A stretch of 64,000 bases of DNA from Inquilinus limosus DSM 16000 (lineage in GTDB: Bacteria; Pseudomonadota; Alphaproteobacteria; DSM-16000; Inquilinaceae): positions 81,215 to 145,214 of the forward strand of contig NZ_AUHM01000020.1 of assembly GCF_000423185.1 (NCBI RefSeq), written 5' to 3'. The translations under genes and the position numbers were made by a program. Under the pieces are notes generated by a model that worked only from the letters and a program-made list of their open reading frames with translations, did not search any database and had not been told where the DNA came from. The first letter of the stretch is position 1. Every line of letters begins with the position of its first letter. Shown piece after piece: positions 35,068 to 42,874 of the stretch.

Positions 35068-36081
35068 TCAGTTCCCGTTCAGGTCGTGGGCGACCGGCAG
35101 GTAGTAGTCGGTCCAGGCCTTCGGCTCGGTCTTCAGCGTGCCGATCTTGTACAGGTGCTGGGCAAACTTCATCGTGCCCTGCGGCGCGGCGATGAAGTCC
35201 ATCATCCCGGGCTGCTTCAGCATCTCCATCAGGTCGTCGACGCTGGTCTTGTCGCCGGTGACCTCTCGGTAGATCTCGACCGCGGCGCGCGTGTCCTTGT
35301 GGATGAAATCGATCGCCTCCAGCGTCGCGGCCTTCACCGCCTGCACGACCTTCGGATTGGCATCGGCGAAGCGGGTGGTGGTGAAGAACTGCGCCTGGGT
35401 CAGCGGCCCGCCGATGATGTCGGCCGAGCGCAGCACGACATGGGTACCCGGAATGGTCTTCAGCTCGTAGTAGTCGAAGGGCGGGGCTGAGAAGTGGCTG
35501 GCCACCTCGTGCTGCGGGTTGGCCAGGGCGGCCGCCGCGTCGGGATGGCCGAGTTGCACCGTGTTGCCGTCCAGCTTGGCCCACTGGTCCTCGCCGAAGG
35601 CCTGGGCCGCCGCCATCTGCAGCAGGATCGCCTGGGTCGAGACCCGGACCGTCGGCACCGCGATTTTGTCGGAAGGCCCGAAATCCTGCAGCGACTTGAT
35701 CTTCGGATCGCGGCTGATCAGGGTCAGGGGCAGGGCCGAGGAGGCGGTGATCCCCTTCACCCCGCCGCGGGTCCGGTCCCACAGCAGCAGCAGGTTGCCG
35801 ACGCCGGTGTTGACGATGTCGACGCCGCCGGCCAGCAGGGCGTCGGTCTGGGCGCCGCCGCCCGAGAAGGTGGTCCAGCTGACCTTGAGGTCCGGCAGGC
35901 CCAGCGCCGTCGCCTGCTTCTCGATCAGCTTCTGCTTCTCCATGACGTGAGCCGCCATGTAGAGGATGCCGGGCTGGCGCGAGATGGTGATCTCGCTCTT
36001 GTCCTGCGCCATGGTCGGGGCCGCGGCGGCCAGCGTGCCGGCCAGGGCCAGCGCGGCCGCGCAGAATCGCATCCACTTCAT
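35068..36081 (-). CDS. ABC transporter substrate-binding protein, NMT1/SsuA type
   Basis: A 337-residue periplasmic protein. The signal peptide MKWMRFCAAALALAGTLAAAAPTMAQ is followed by a two-lobed SsuA-like fold (TFSGGGAQTDALLAGGVDIVNTGVGN, DKIAVPTVRVSTQAILLQMAAAQ). The ATG at 36081 has GAGGAGGAAA upstream. It heads the minus-strand operon transporter-dehydratase-lactonase-aldolase. The ligand is unknown. Confidence 0.88.
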   Translation of the reverse strand: MKWMRFCAAALALAGTLAAAAPTMAQDKSEITISRQPGILYMAAHVMEKQKLIEKQATALGLPDLKVSWTTFSGGGAQTDALLAGGVDIVNTGVGNLLLLWDRTRGGVKGITASSALPLTLISRDPKIKSLQDFGPSDKIAVPTVRVSTQAILLQMAAAQAFGEDQWAKLDGNTVQLGHPDAAAALANPQHEVASHFSAPPFDYYELKTIPGTHVVLRSADIIGGPLTQAQFFTTTRFADANPKVVQAVKAATLEAIDFIHKDTRAAVEIYREVTGDKTSVDDLMEMLKQPGMMDFIAAPQGTMKFAQHLYKIGTLKTEPKAWTDYYLPVAHDLNGN

Positions 36082-36168
36082 CCGTGTTTCCTCCTCATTC
36101 GGCGCCTGTCTTGTCCGGTTGATCCGGCTTCGGGTCTCAGGAGGCACCCTGATTTCGAGTCGCTGGAA

Positions 36169-36184
36169 CACTAATGCATTAGTG
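36169..36184. promoter_or_regulatory. Perfect 16-bp palindrome, likely GntR operator
   Basis: CACTAATGCATTAGTG is a perfect palindrome in the divergent promoter region between the binding-protein gene (start 36081) and the GntR gene (start 36276). Its AT-rich centre contrasts with its surroundings, and its length suits a GntR/FadR-type dimer. Binding here could control both directions. Confidence 0.65.
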
Positions 36185-36275
36185 CATCGACAGCCAAGCG
36201 GGATTAACATCGCGATTGCGGGGGCACGCCGGTCCCGCTCAAATCAGAAGCGGAAGGGACGAGGATTCCAGCAGC

Positions 36276-36962
36276 ATGAGCGTCACGATGATCCAGCTCG
36301 ACCGCGCCCGGCAGGCGGCGCCGCAGGTGTTCGAGCGGCTGCGCGAGCAGATCATCGCGTTGACCCTGGCGCCGGGCTCGGTGCTGGCGCGCAACGAGCT
36401 GATGGCGCAGTTCGGGGTCAGCCAGACGCCGATCCGCGACGCCCTGCTGCGCCTGGCGGAGGAGGGGCTGGTCGACATCTTCCCGCAGCACGCCACGGTG
36501 GTCAGCCCGATCGACCTGGCGGCGGCGCGGCAAGCGCATTTCTTGCGCCGGTCGGTGGAGCTCGAGGTGGTGCGCAGCCTGGCGCTGCGCGAGGACCGGT
36601 CCTTCGTGGCGCCGCTGCGGACGCTGATCGCCCGCCAGCGCGCCATGCTCGACGCCGAGGATTTCGAGGCCTTCGCCGAGACCGATCAGTCGCTGCACCG
36701 CCAGCTCTGCGAGGCGGCGGAGGTGCCGGATCTCTGGGCCCTGATCCGCAGCCGCAGCGGCCATCTCGACCGGCTGCGGCGGCTGCACCTGCCGGTGCCG
36801 GGCAAGGCGCAGTCGATCCTGGACGACCATGCCCGCATCCTCGACGCCATCGCCGAGGGCGACGCCGACCGGGCCCAGGAGGCGCTGCGCCGGCACCTGT
36901 CCGGGACGCTGGCCCAGGTCGACGAGATCCGCGCCAGGTTCCCGGACTATGTCAGGGGATAG
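36276..36962 (+). CDS. GntR family regulator, FadR/FCD subfamily
   Basis: A 228-residue repressor-type protein. The winged helix lies at residues about 10-75 (ELMAQFGVSQTPIRDALLRLAEEGLV, the GntR recognition-helix region), followed by an all-helical FCD ligand domain with FAETDQSLHRQLCEAA and a late HARILDAIAEGDADRAQEALRRHL, typical metal/ligand-binding blocks. It is divergent from the sugar-acid uptake and degradation operon and probably controls it through the palindrome at 36169. The inducer is likely a pathway acid. Confidence 0.9.
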   Translation: MSVTMIQLDRARQAAPQVFERLREQIIALTLAPGSVLARNELMAQFGVSQTPIRDALLRLAEEGLVDIFPQHATVVSPIDLAAARQAHFLRRSVELEVVRSLALREDRSFVAPLRTLIARQRAMLDAEDFEAFAETDQSLHRQLCEAAEVPDLWALIRSRSGHLDRLRRLHLPVPGKAQSILDDHARILDAIAEGDADRAQEALRRHLSGTLAQVDEIRARFPDYVRG

Positions 36963-37012
36963 GCGGGTCTATTGCCGACGGCCCACTGTTCAGAGACAAA
37001 CGCAGATGAGCT

Positions 37013-39148
37013 TCAAGTCTGGGCGCTCACGAGAGCCGGTTCCCGCGTCTGTTGTGTGTCCATCCCGGAAAGCTCACCTGCAATACTGATGTTCGCAACG
37101 CGGTTGATCATCCGGATGTCCACCACCCGGTCGGCCATGGCGATCGTCTCGGGACGATGGGCGATGATGATCTGGGTGATGCCGAGATCGCGCAGCGCCG
37201 ACGAGATCTCGCGCTCGTTGGCGAGATCGAGATGGCTTGTCGCCTCGTCGAGCAGGAGGATCCGCGGGCTTCGGTAGAGGGCGCGGGCGAGCATGAGGCG
37301 CTGGGCCTGCCCTCCCGACAACCCGGTCCCCATCGAGCCGACCAGGGTGTTGAACCCCATCGGCATGCGCAGGATCTCGTCTTGGATCCGGGCCTTGCGC
37401 GCAGCCGCGCGCACGCGCTCGTGATCGGGCTTTTCGTCGAGGAACGCGATGTTCTCGACAAGGGTGCCGGAGAACAGCATGTCGTCCTGGCGGACGACGC
37501 CGATGACGCTGCGCAGGCGATCGAGGCCAAGGGATGAGATCGACAGGCCGTCGATCAGGACATCGCCGGAGTCGGCCTGGATCTGCCCCGAAAGGACCTT
37601 GAGCAGCGTCGACTTTCCGGCGCCGGACGGACCGACGATCGCCACGATCTCGCCGGCCCGGACTGACAGGCTGCACCGGTCGAGAACGTCGGCTTCGGCC
37701 GTGCCGTACCGGTAGGACACCTCCCGGACCTCGATGTCCCCGCGGATCTCCCGATCTCCCAGGAACGGTAGCCTCGTGGTCTTCTCCCGTTCGGTGAGCA
37801 GGATGTCGGCCAGCCGGTCCAGATGGATCCCCAGCATCCTGAATTCGATCGCGGTGTTGATGAGGCTGGTTCCCTTGGTCACGAAGTTCTCGCGGAAGCC
37901 GAGGAAGGCCGTCAGCATTCCGACCGAGAAGTCGTTGGAGAGGACTGCCTTGGCCCCGAGATAGATGATCGCGATCTTCTCGATCGCGAACAGAACGTCG
38001 TGGCAGAAGGTGAAGGTGACGGTCGCGGTCTCGACCCCGTTCTGCAGCCTGACATAGCGGCTGAGGGCCGCCACGTACTGAGCGCGGCGCTGGTCGAAGC
38101 CGCCGAACAGCTTGATCGTCGTGATGCCGCGCATCGTCTCCCAGAGCAGCCCCTGGACCTTCGCGTTCTGGACCAGCGCGCCCTGCGACTTCTGCCGGTA
38201 GGCGCTGTAGCGGAGTGCCCGCACCATGCCATAGGCGATGAAGGCGAGAACGACGACCGTCGCCAGGAGTGGGCTGTACAGTGCCATCACCGCCAGGGCG
38301 GCGAGGGCCACGATCCCGTCGATGCCGGCGCTGACGATGCTCGTGGTCAGCGTCTTATGGATGGTGTTGCCGGATTCGAAGCGGTTGATCACGTCGGCCG
38401 CCGACCGCCGCTCGAACCAGGCGGTGGGAAGCGCCAGCAGGTGCCGGAAGACATGGGTCGGCACGATCAGCGACAGTGAGGACGACAGGTTTCGCTGAAC
38501 GATGCCGCGGATCGCGGTGGTCACGGCCTGGCCCGCGAGGAAGACGCCCATCGCGATGGTCAGAAGTTCCAGGAGATCGGTATCGGCAGCGACCAGAGCG
38601 TCGTCGATGACGAATTGCTGCAGGATCGGCAGGACGAGCGTGATGAGCTCGATGCCGAGGGCATAGACGAACATGCAGGTGATGGCCACGACGAGGCCAC
38701 GGCTCCTCGGCACCACGGTGCTCAGCCGGAGGCGGTTGCGCCGATCCTGCTTCTGGAACCTGGGGCTGGGCCAAGCCTCGAGCACGAAGCCTGTGAAGCA
38801 TTCGTCCATCTCGGCGCGGGTGACCACGACCCGGCCGGCCGCCGGATCGTGGAGGATGAAGCGGTTTCCCCGGCACGCGGCCAGAACGACGAAGTGGTTC
38901 ATGCGCCAATGCAGGATCGCCGGCGTGCGGACCTGGGCGAGGTGCTCGGGCTCGCAGCGCAGGACGCGCGTCTCGAGATCGAGACTGTTCGCGATCGCGA
39001 CCAGGTCCTTGAACGTCGCCCCTTTCAGCGAGATCGGGAAGCGGGCCCGCAGGCCGGCCAGGTCGATCGCCAGGTCGTGGGCACTCGCCACCATCGCCAG
39101 CGCGACGAGCCCGCATTCCGACCGCTCGGACTGATAGAGGATCTGCAT
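37013..39148 (-). CDS. Peptidase-containing ABC exporter (C39 peptidase, PCAT)
   Basis: A 711-residue exporter of the bacteriocin/RiPP type. Residues 1 to about 130 form a C39 cysteine peptidase: oxyanion Gln6, nucleophile Cys12 in SERSECGLVAL, His85 in MNHFVVL and Asp101 in LHDPAAG. About six transmembrane segments follow, then an ABC ATPase with Walker A GPSGAGKST (about 503-511), signature LSGGQAQRLMLARAL and Walker B ILLLDEATSHLD. Such proteins cut leaders after Gly-Gly and export the core peptide. The ATG at 39148 is preferred over an adjacent GTG. It is divergent from a gene for a GG-leader peptide, its probable substrate. Confidence 0.93.
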   Translation of the reverse strand: MQILYQSERSECGLVALAMVASAHDLAIDLAGLRARFPISLKGATFKDLVAIANSLDLETRVLRCEPEHLAQVRTPAILHWRMNHFVVLAACRGNRFILHDPAAGRVVVTRAEMDECFTGFVLEAWPSPRFQKQDRRNRLRLSTVVPRSRGLVVAITCMFVYALGIELITLVLPILQQFVIDDALVAADTDLLELLTIAMGVFLAGQAVTTAIRGIVQRNLSSSLSLIVPTHVFRHLLALPTAWFERRSAADVINRFESGNTIHKTLTTSIVSAGIDGIVALAALAVMALYSPLLATVVVLAFIAYGMVRALRYSAYRQKSQGALVQNAKVQGLLWETMRGITTIKLFGGFDQRRAQYVAALSRYVRLQNGVETATVTFTFCHDVLFAIEKIAIIYLGAKAVLSNDFSVGMLTAFLGFRENFVTKGTSLINTAIEFRMLGIHLDRLADILLTEREKTTRLPFLGDREIRGDIEVREVSYRYGTAEADVLDRCSLSVRAGEIVAIVGPSGAGKSTLLKVLSGQIQADSGDVLIDGLSISSLGLDRLRSVIGVVRQDDMLFSGTLVENIAFLDEKPDHERVRAAARKARIQDEILRMPMGFNTLVGSMGTGLSGGQAQRLMLARALYRSPRILLLDEATSHLDLANEREISSALRDLGITQIIIAHRPETIAMADRVVDIRMINRVANISIAGELSGMDTQQTREPALVSAQT

Positions 39149-39473
39149 CACGGCGCCTCGGACCGCTTCGTTGCTTTCGACTATGCGCAGCCGGAGCCGC
39201 CTGTCGATGAACCGCGAGACGCTTTACGAAGAATTAAGGGACAGAATCGGATTTCTTTCGGCAATTATCGGATCGCACCGATGGAGGGGCTGTGCCGCGG
39301 CGAAGGTCTCCTGGCCGGCGCGGCGCGAGTTGAGGATGGCACGCCGAGGATCACCGCCGGTCCGGGATGGTGCTGATTGGCCGCCGACTCCGGTTTTCAG
39401 GAAAAGCAAGTAGAGCCAAGTCACCATTGGCGCGATGCCAGCCTCCGTACCCACCACAACTTTGGAGGGATGA
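39149..39473. promoter_or_regulatory. Divergent intergenic region between exporter and precursor genes
   Basis: This 325-bp stretch holds no coding frame I can support. It is noticeably less GC-rich than the flanks (for example around 39235-39285) and should contain the promoters for the exporter (minus) and the precursor operon (plus). I could not fix a -35/-10 pair. A strong ribosome site GGAGGG at 39464-39469 serves the precursor gene. Confidence 0.45.
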
Positions 39474-39815
39474 ATGGCTAACAATGAAAACGGCGATCTC
39501 CGAGACTTGGTCGATTATTCCAGGATTCTGCAGGAGTGCCGAATTGACGAATACGGGCGCTACGTCGTCGAAAATCCCGTGATTCTCGAGGAAATCTCCG
39601 GCGGATTCTGGGACAGCAACGGCAATTGCGGCTGCTCCGGATCAAGCAGCACGGACAACTCAGGAAATACCAGTTCCAGCTCCAGCAGCGGAAGCAACAA
39701 CACCGGTGCCGGGAACGGCAACGCCAGCGGCAGCGGCAATGACGATGGAAACGGCGACGGCAACGATGGAGGCGATGGTGGGGATGGCGGCGACGGCGGT
39801 GACGGCGGCGACTGA
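39474..39815 (+). CDS. Putative RiPP precursor with double-glycine leader and Ser/Asn/Gly/Asp-rich core
   Basis: A 113-residue protein. Residues 1-44 look like a leader: charged and helical, ending NPVILEEISGG, with Leu38, Ile41, Gly43 and Gly44 in the -7, -4, -2, -1 positions of C39 leaders. The predicted 69-residue core begins FWDSNGNCGCSG and then consists almost only of Ser, Asn, Gly, Thr and Asp. It closes with five and a third DGG units. The only aromatic residues of the core are Phe45 and Trp46, and its only cysteines are Cys52 and Cys54. A perfect GGAGGG site precedes the ATG. The exporter, adaptor and radical SAM genes around it support the precursor role. No homologous family was recognised. 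Confidence 0.8.
   Translation: MANNENGDLRDLVDYSRILQECRIDEYGRYVVENPVILEEISGGFWDSNGNCGCSGSSSTDNSGNTSSSSSSGSNNTGAGNGNASGSGNDDGNGDGNDGGDGGDGGDGGDGGD
39765..39812 (+). repeat. Tandem 9-nt repeat encoding (DGG)n at the precursor C-terminus
   Basis: Sixteen codons repeat as Asp-Gly-Gly with small codon changes (GAT/GAC, GGA/GGC/GGT/GGG), a 9-nt unit present about 5.3 times just before the TGA. Slippage at such a repeat could alter the length of the core between strains without changing frame. Confidence 0.85.
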
Positions 39816-40010
39816 TACCCCTCGCCAGCCCGGACGGCCGTTTCGGCCGCCGTCCTCCACGGTCTGCCGCTGAGCCGGATTCCGTATGCCGCTTGCGGGC
39901 GCTTGGCAGGGAGAAACAGCCAGGCGTCCGCATCGCCGACACGGGGGAGCGATCCGTTCAATCGAGGATCGACGGCGCCGTCCACGCCCAGGGGATCGTG
40001 TGGAGTATCG

Positions 40011-41558
40011 ATGGCCAAGAGATTGATGATGTCGCTCATCCTGTGCTCCGGCCTCTTCGGAGCGTGCGGATCCGCGTCGGCCAATGGGTGGCAGGATCTG
40101 GCGGCCGCCGATGTCGATTTCATCCACCAGCAGATCGAGGCCAATCATCCAGGCGCCGTGGATAAGGAAAATCCGGGCTTCCGGGACTGGCTGCGCGACG
40201 GTTACGAGCAGGCTCGTAGGGAACTGCCGTCAGTCTCCAGCATAGGCGACTACCTCTCGGTTCTGAGAGGTTATCAAGCCGGGTTTCGCGATCCGCATGT
40301 CTACATCGACTTCTCTCTCCCAGAGACGCACATCCAGTGGCCCGGTTTCGTCGTGGCGGGACGCCAGGGCCGTGTCCTGGTCGTCAGTGTCGATCCGGGG
40401 CAGAACCTGCCCTCTGTCGGCGCCGAACTGCTGAGCTGCGACGGCATACCGGTTACCGAGTTCCTGGCCGAGCACGTCTTCCGGTTTCGCGGAAATCCCG
40501 CTGTTCCCGCCTCGTTCGACCGCAGCGTCCCGTATCTGTTCTTCGCTGCCGAGGGCAGCCCGATGACCAGGGCGGTCAAGAGCTGTCGCTTCAGTCAGGA
40601 CGGCCGGATCGACGACGTCGCGATCGAGTGGCGCGGCACCTCGGTGGCGGCGATGAACAACCGCCTGTACAATGCCAATGGTGGCGTTGGGGAACCAGCC
40701 TCCCTGACCGAGCCGGCCGACGGCATCTATTGGCTTCGCATTCCGTCGTTCTCGGCGAATCCGCCGCAATGGGGTGCGCTGGCGCCTCTCTACAGGACGC
40801 TCAACCAGCGGCAGCACGACATCGCCGGAGCGAAGGCGCTGGTCATGGACATCCGGGGAAATCGGGGCGGCAACAGCACGCTCGCGGAGGTCTTCATCTA
40901 TCTCCTCTTCGATCGGGGAGCTCTGCTCGAAGCCTCGGATACCGCTGGTCGGGACAGCTATGTCGACTGGCGCGCCTCGCCGGACAATCTCCGCGATGCG
41001 GAGGGCTGGCTCGCTCCCAACAGCCAGGAACAGACCGCGTCGGACGCGTGGATCCAGAGCATCATCGACGGGATGCGGGAAGCGCTCGACCGCGGAGAGG
41101 TTTTTTTCCGCGAGACTCTAAGGCCGGTCCGCTTCAATGAGGACCCACGGGCACTGCCGTTCTGGCAATCGCCGATCGCACCCGCATCGGATGGGCCGGA
41201 CGCATCCCGGTCGAGCCAGGCATTCGTCGATCCGGTGCCGATGAGAGCCAAGCTGTTCGTTCTCATGGACGGCGGATGCGGCAGCGCCTGTCTCGACTTC
41301 CTCGACTACCTGAAACGGTTCCGCGGCGTCACCTACCTCGGACTTCCGACCAACGCGGACACGCAGTACATGGACGCGCGGAGCCTGGACCTGCCGTCCG
41401 GCCTCGGTCGCCTGGCCATTCCGATGAAGGTCTACCGGAACCGACAGCGCCCGGCGGGCGGATACTACACGCCGGACATCGAATATGATGGGCTGCAGCG
41501 CGACAACGCCTCGGTGCGGGGGTGGGCGCTCGGGGTCGTCCGGTCCCGGCTGGAGTAG
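40011..41558 (+). CDS. Exported S41-like (tail-specific protease fold) peptidase
   Basis: A 515-residue protein with an N-terminal signal (MAKRLMMSLILCSGLFGACG, possibly a lipoprotein, otherwise cut after ASA). The C-terminal half has the S41 core: KALVMDIRGNRGGNST at about residues 278-292 and MDGGCGSACLDFLDYL, where Ser425 takes the place of the catalytic serine. A PDZ-like middle region (VVSVDPGQNLPSVGAELLSCDGIPV) precedes it. The start at 40011 follows TGGAG by about 6 nt. It lies between the precursor and the HlyD gene, 3 bp from the latter, so it may trim, mature or degrade the exported peptide. The exact role is unknown. Confidence 0.82.
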   Translation: MAKRLMMSLILCSGLFGACGSASANGWQDLAAADVDFIHQQIEANHPGAVDKENPGFRDWLRDGYEQARRELPSVSSIGDYLSVLRGYQAGFRDPHVYIDFSLPETHIQWPGFVVAGRQGRVLVVSVDPGQNLPSVGAELLSCDGIPVTEFLAEHVFRFRGNPAVPASFDRSVPYLFFAAEGSPMTRAVKSCRFSQDGRIDDVAIEWRGTSVAAMNNRLYNANGGVGEPASLTEPADGIYWLRIPSFSANPPQWGALAPLYRTLNQRQHDIAGAKALVMDIRGNRGGNSTLAEVFIYLLFDRGALLEASDTAGRDSYVDWRASPDNLRDAEGWLAPNSQEQTASDAWIQSIIDGMREALDRGEVFFRETLRPVRFNEDPRALPFWQSPIAPASDGPDASRSSQAFVDPVPMRAKLFVLMDGGCGSACLDFLDYLKRFRGVTYLGLPTNADTQYMDARSLDLPSGLGRLAIPMKVYRNRQRPAGGYYTPDIEYDGLQRDNASVRGWALGVVRSRLE

Positions 41559-41561
41559 CGC

Positions 41562-42818
41562 ATGGCCACCGGGCACCCCCCCGTTCCGCTGTTCCGCAAC
41601 GCCTTCGGCACGGCGATCGAGAGCGACGTCGGCGTTCCGCTCGGCGTCACGGCCTGGTGGAGCCGTCTCTACGGGGCATGCTTGGCTGCGCTCATCGTCG
41701 CCGCGGCGGCCGCGGTCGGGTTCGGCGCCTATGCCCGGAAGGCACAGGTCTCGGGATTCCTCGTCCCGGACAAGGGGCTGATCAAGGTCCTGTCGACCCA
41801 TGCAGGCCAGATCCTTGAGCAGCATGTCGTCGAGGGGCAGCACGTGGAGAAGGACGACGTGCTGTTCATGATCGATGTCAGCGATGTCTCCACGGCCGGT
41901 CGGACCGCGGACCTCGTGGTCCGGACCCTCCATGACCGTCGCCGGATGATGGAGCAGGAGATCCAGCGCCTCGCCACGGTCCAGGCTTCGGACGCCGAGG
42001 TGCTCGCGGCCAATATTGCCTCCCTGCGGCAGCAGATAGCCGGGCTTCAGGCTCAGATCGCCGCCCAGCAGGACTATCTCCGCCTGACCCGGCAGATCTT
42101 TGAGCGGGAGAAGAACCTGGAGGACAGGAGGGTCGAGTCCCCGGCGCAGCGTGACAAGGCCGAGGAGGACGTCGCGAGCGCCAGGGCGCAGATCGCTTCC
42201 CTGCAATATTCGCTCGCGACAATCGAAGGCAATCTGGCGCAGCTCGAGGCCCAGCAGCGTGGGCTTCCCGACAAGCAGGCGAACGACCGGTCGGCGATCG
42301 AGCAGAGCATCAGCGAGCTCGACCAGGAGATTGTCCAGAATGAGGAGCAGCGCCTGCTGGTCGTCCGCGCGCCGCAATCCGGCACGGTCACGCGGCTGAC
42401 GGCCACTCCCGGGGCCGCGGTCGACACCGCCACGCCGCTGCTCACCATCGTGCCGGACGGCGCGCGCCTCGACGCCTATCTCTATGTCCCGTCCAGCGCT
42501 GCAGGTTTCGTGAAGCCGGGACAGGACGTCCTGCTGCGCTACGACGCCTATCCCTACGAGAAGTTCGGCATGCAGCCCGCGACGGTGGCGACCGTCAGCC
42601 GGACCGCGGTCGCGGCCTCGGAGCTGCCGTTCCCGGTCACGAGCGACGAGCCGCTCTATCTCGTCACCGCCACGCTGGCCAAGAGCACGATCACCACCTA
42701 CGGCCGCGAAGAGGCGCTGCAGCCCGGCGCGAAGATGCAGGCGGACCTGGTTCTCGAAAGCCGGCCGATCTGGCAGTGGGCGGTCGAGCCCCTGATCGCC
42801 GCCAGGGCGAGCCTCTGA
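41562..42818 (+). CDS. HlyD-family secretion adaptor for the peptide exporter
   Basis: A 418-residue membrane fusion protein. A single transmembrane helix lies at about residues 36-55, then a split lipoyl domain (GFLVPDKGLIKVLSTHAGQILEQHVVEGQHV), a long Gln/Glu/Arg-rich coiled coil (about 105-285) and the second lipoyl/barrel half (RLLVVRAPQSGTVTRLTATPGAAV). This is the layout of bacteriocin/colicin V-type adaptors such as CvaA. It starts 3 bp after the S41 stop. It should link the C39 exporter to an outer-membrane TolC-like channel, which is not in this window. Confidence 0.9.
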   Translation: MATGHPPVPLFRNAFGTAIESDVGVPLGVTAWWSRLYGACLAALIVAAAAAVGFGAYARKAQVSGFLVPDKGLIKVLSTHAGQILEQHVVEGQHVEKDDVLFMIDVSDVSTAGRTADLVVRTLHDRRRMMEQEIQRLATVQASDAEVLAANIASLRQQIAGLQAQIAAQQDYLRLTRQIFEREKNLEDRRVESPAQRDKAEEDVASARAQIASLQYSLATIEGNLAQLEAQQRGLPDKQANDRSAIEQSISELDQEIVQNEEQRLLVVRAPQSGTVTRLTATPGAAVDTATPLLTIVPDGARLDAYLYVPSSAAGFVKPGQDVLLRYDAYPYEKFGMQPATVATVSRTAVAASELPFPVTSDEPLYLVTATLAKSTITTYGREEALQPGAKMQADLVLESRPIWQWAVEPLIAARASL

Positions 42819-42874
42819 CGGATCCGCTGGGTCAGATCGAACCCTTGAATTGCAATGAGCAGGTGAGGGCAACG

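Noticed and set aside
39474..39815. Precursor gene as a Gly-rich structural or RTX calcium-binding protein
   Set aside because: The GGxGxDxUx nonapeptide pattern of RTX repeats is missing, the protein is too short, and the GG leader with adjacent C39 exporter fits better.
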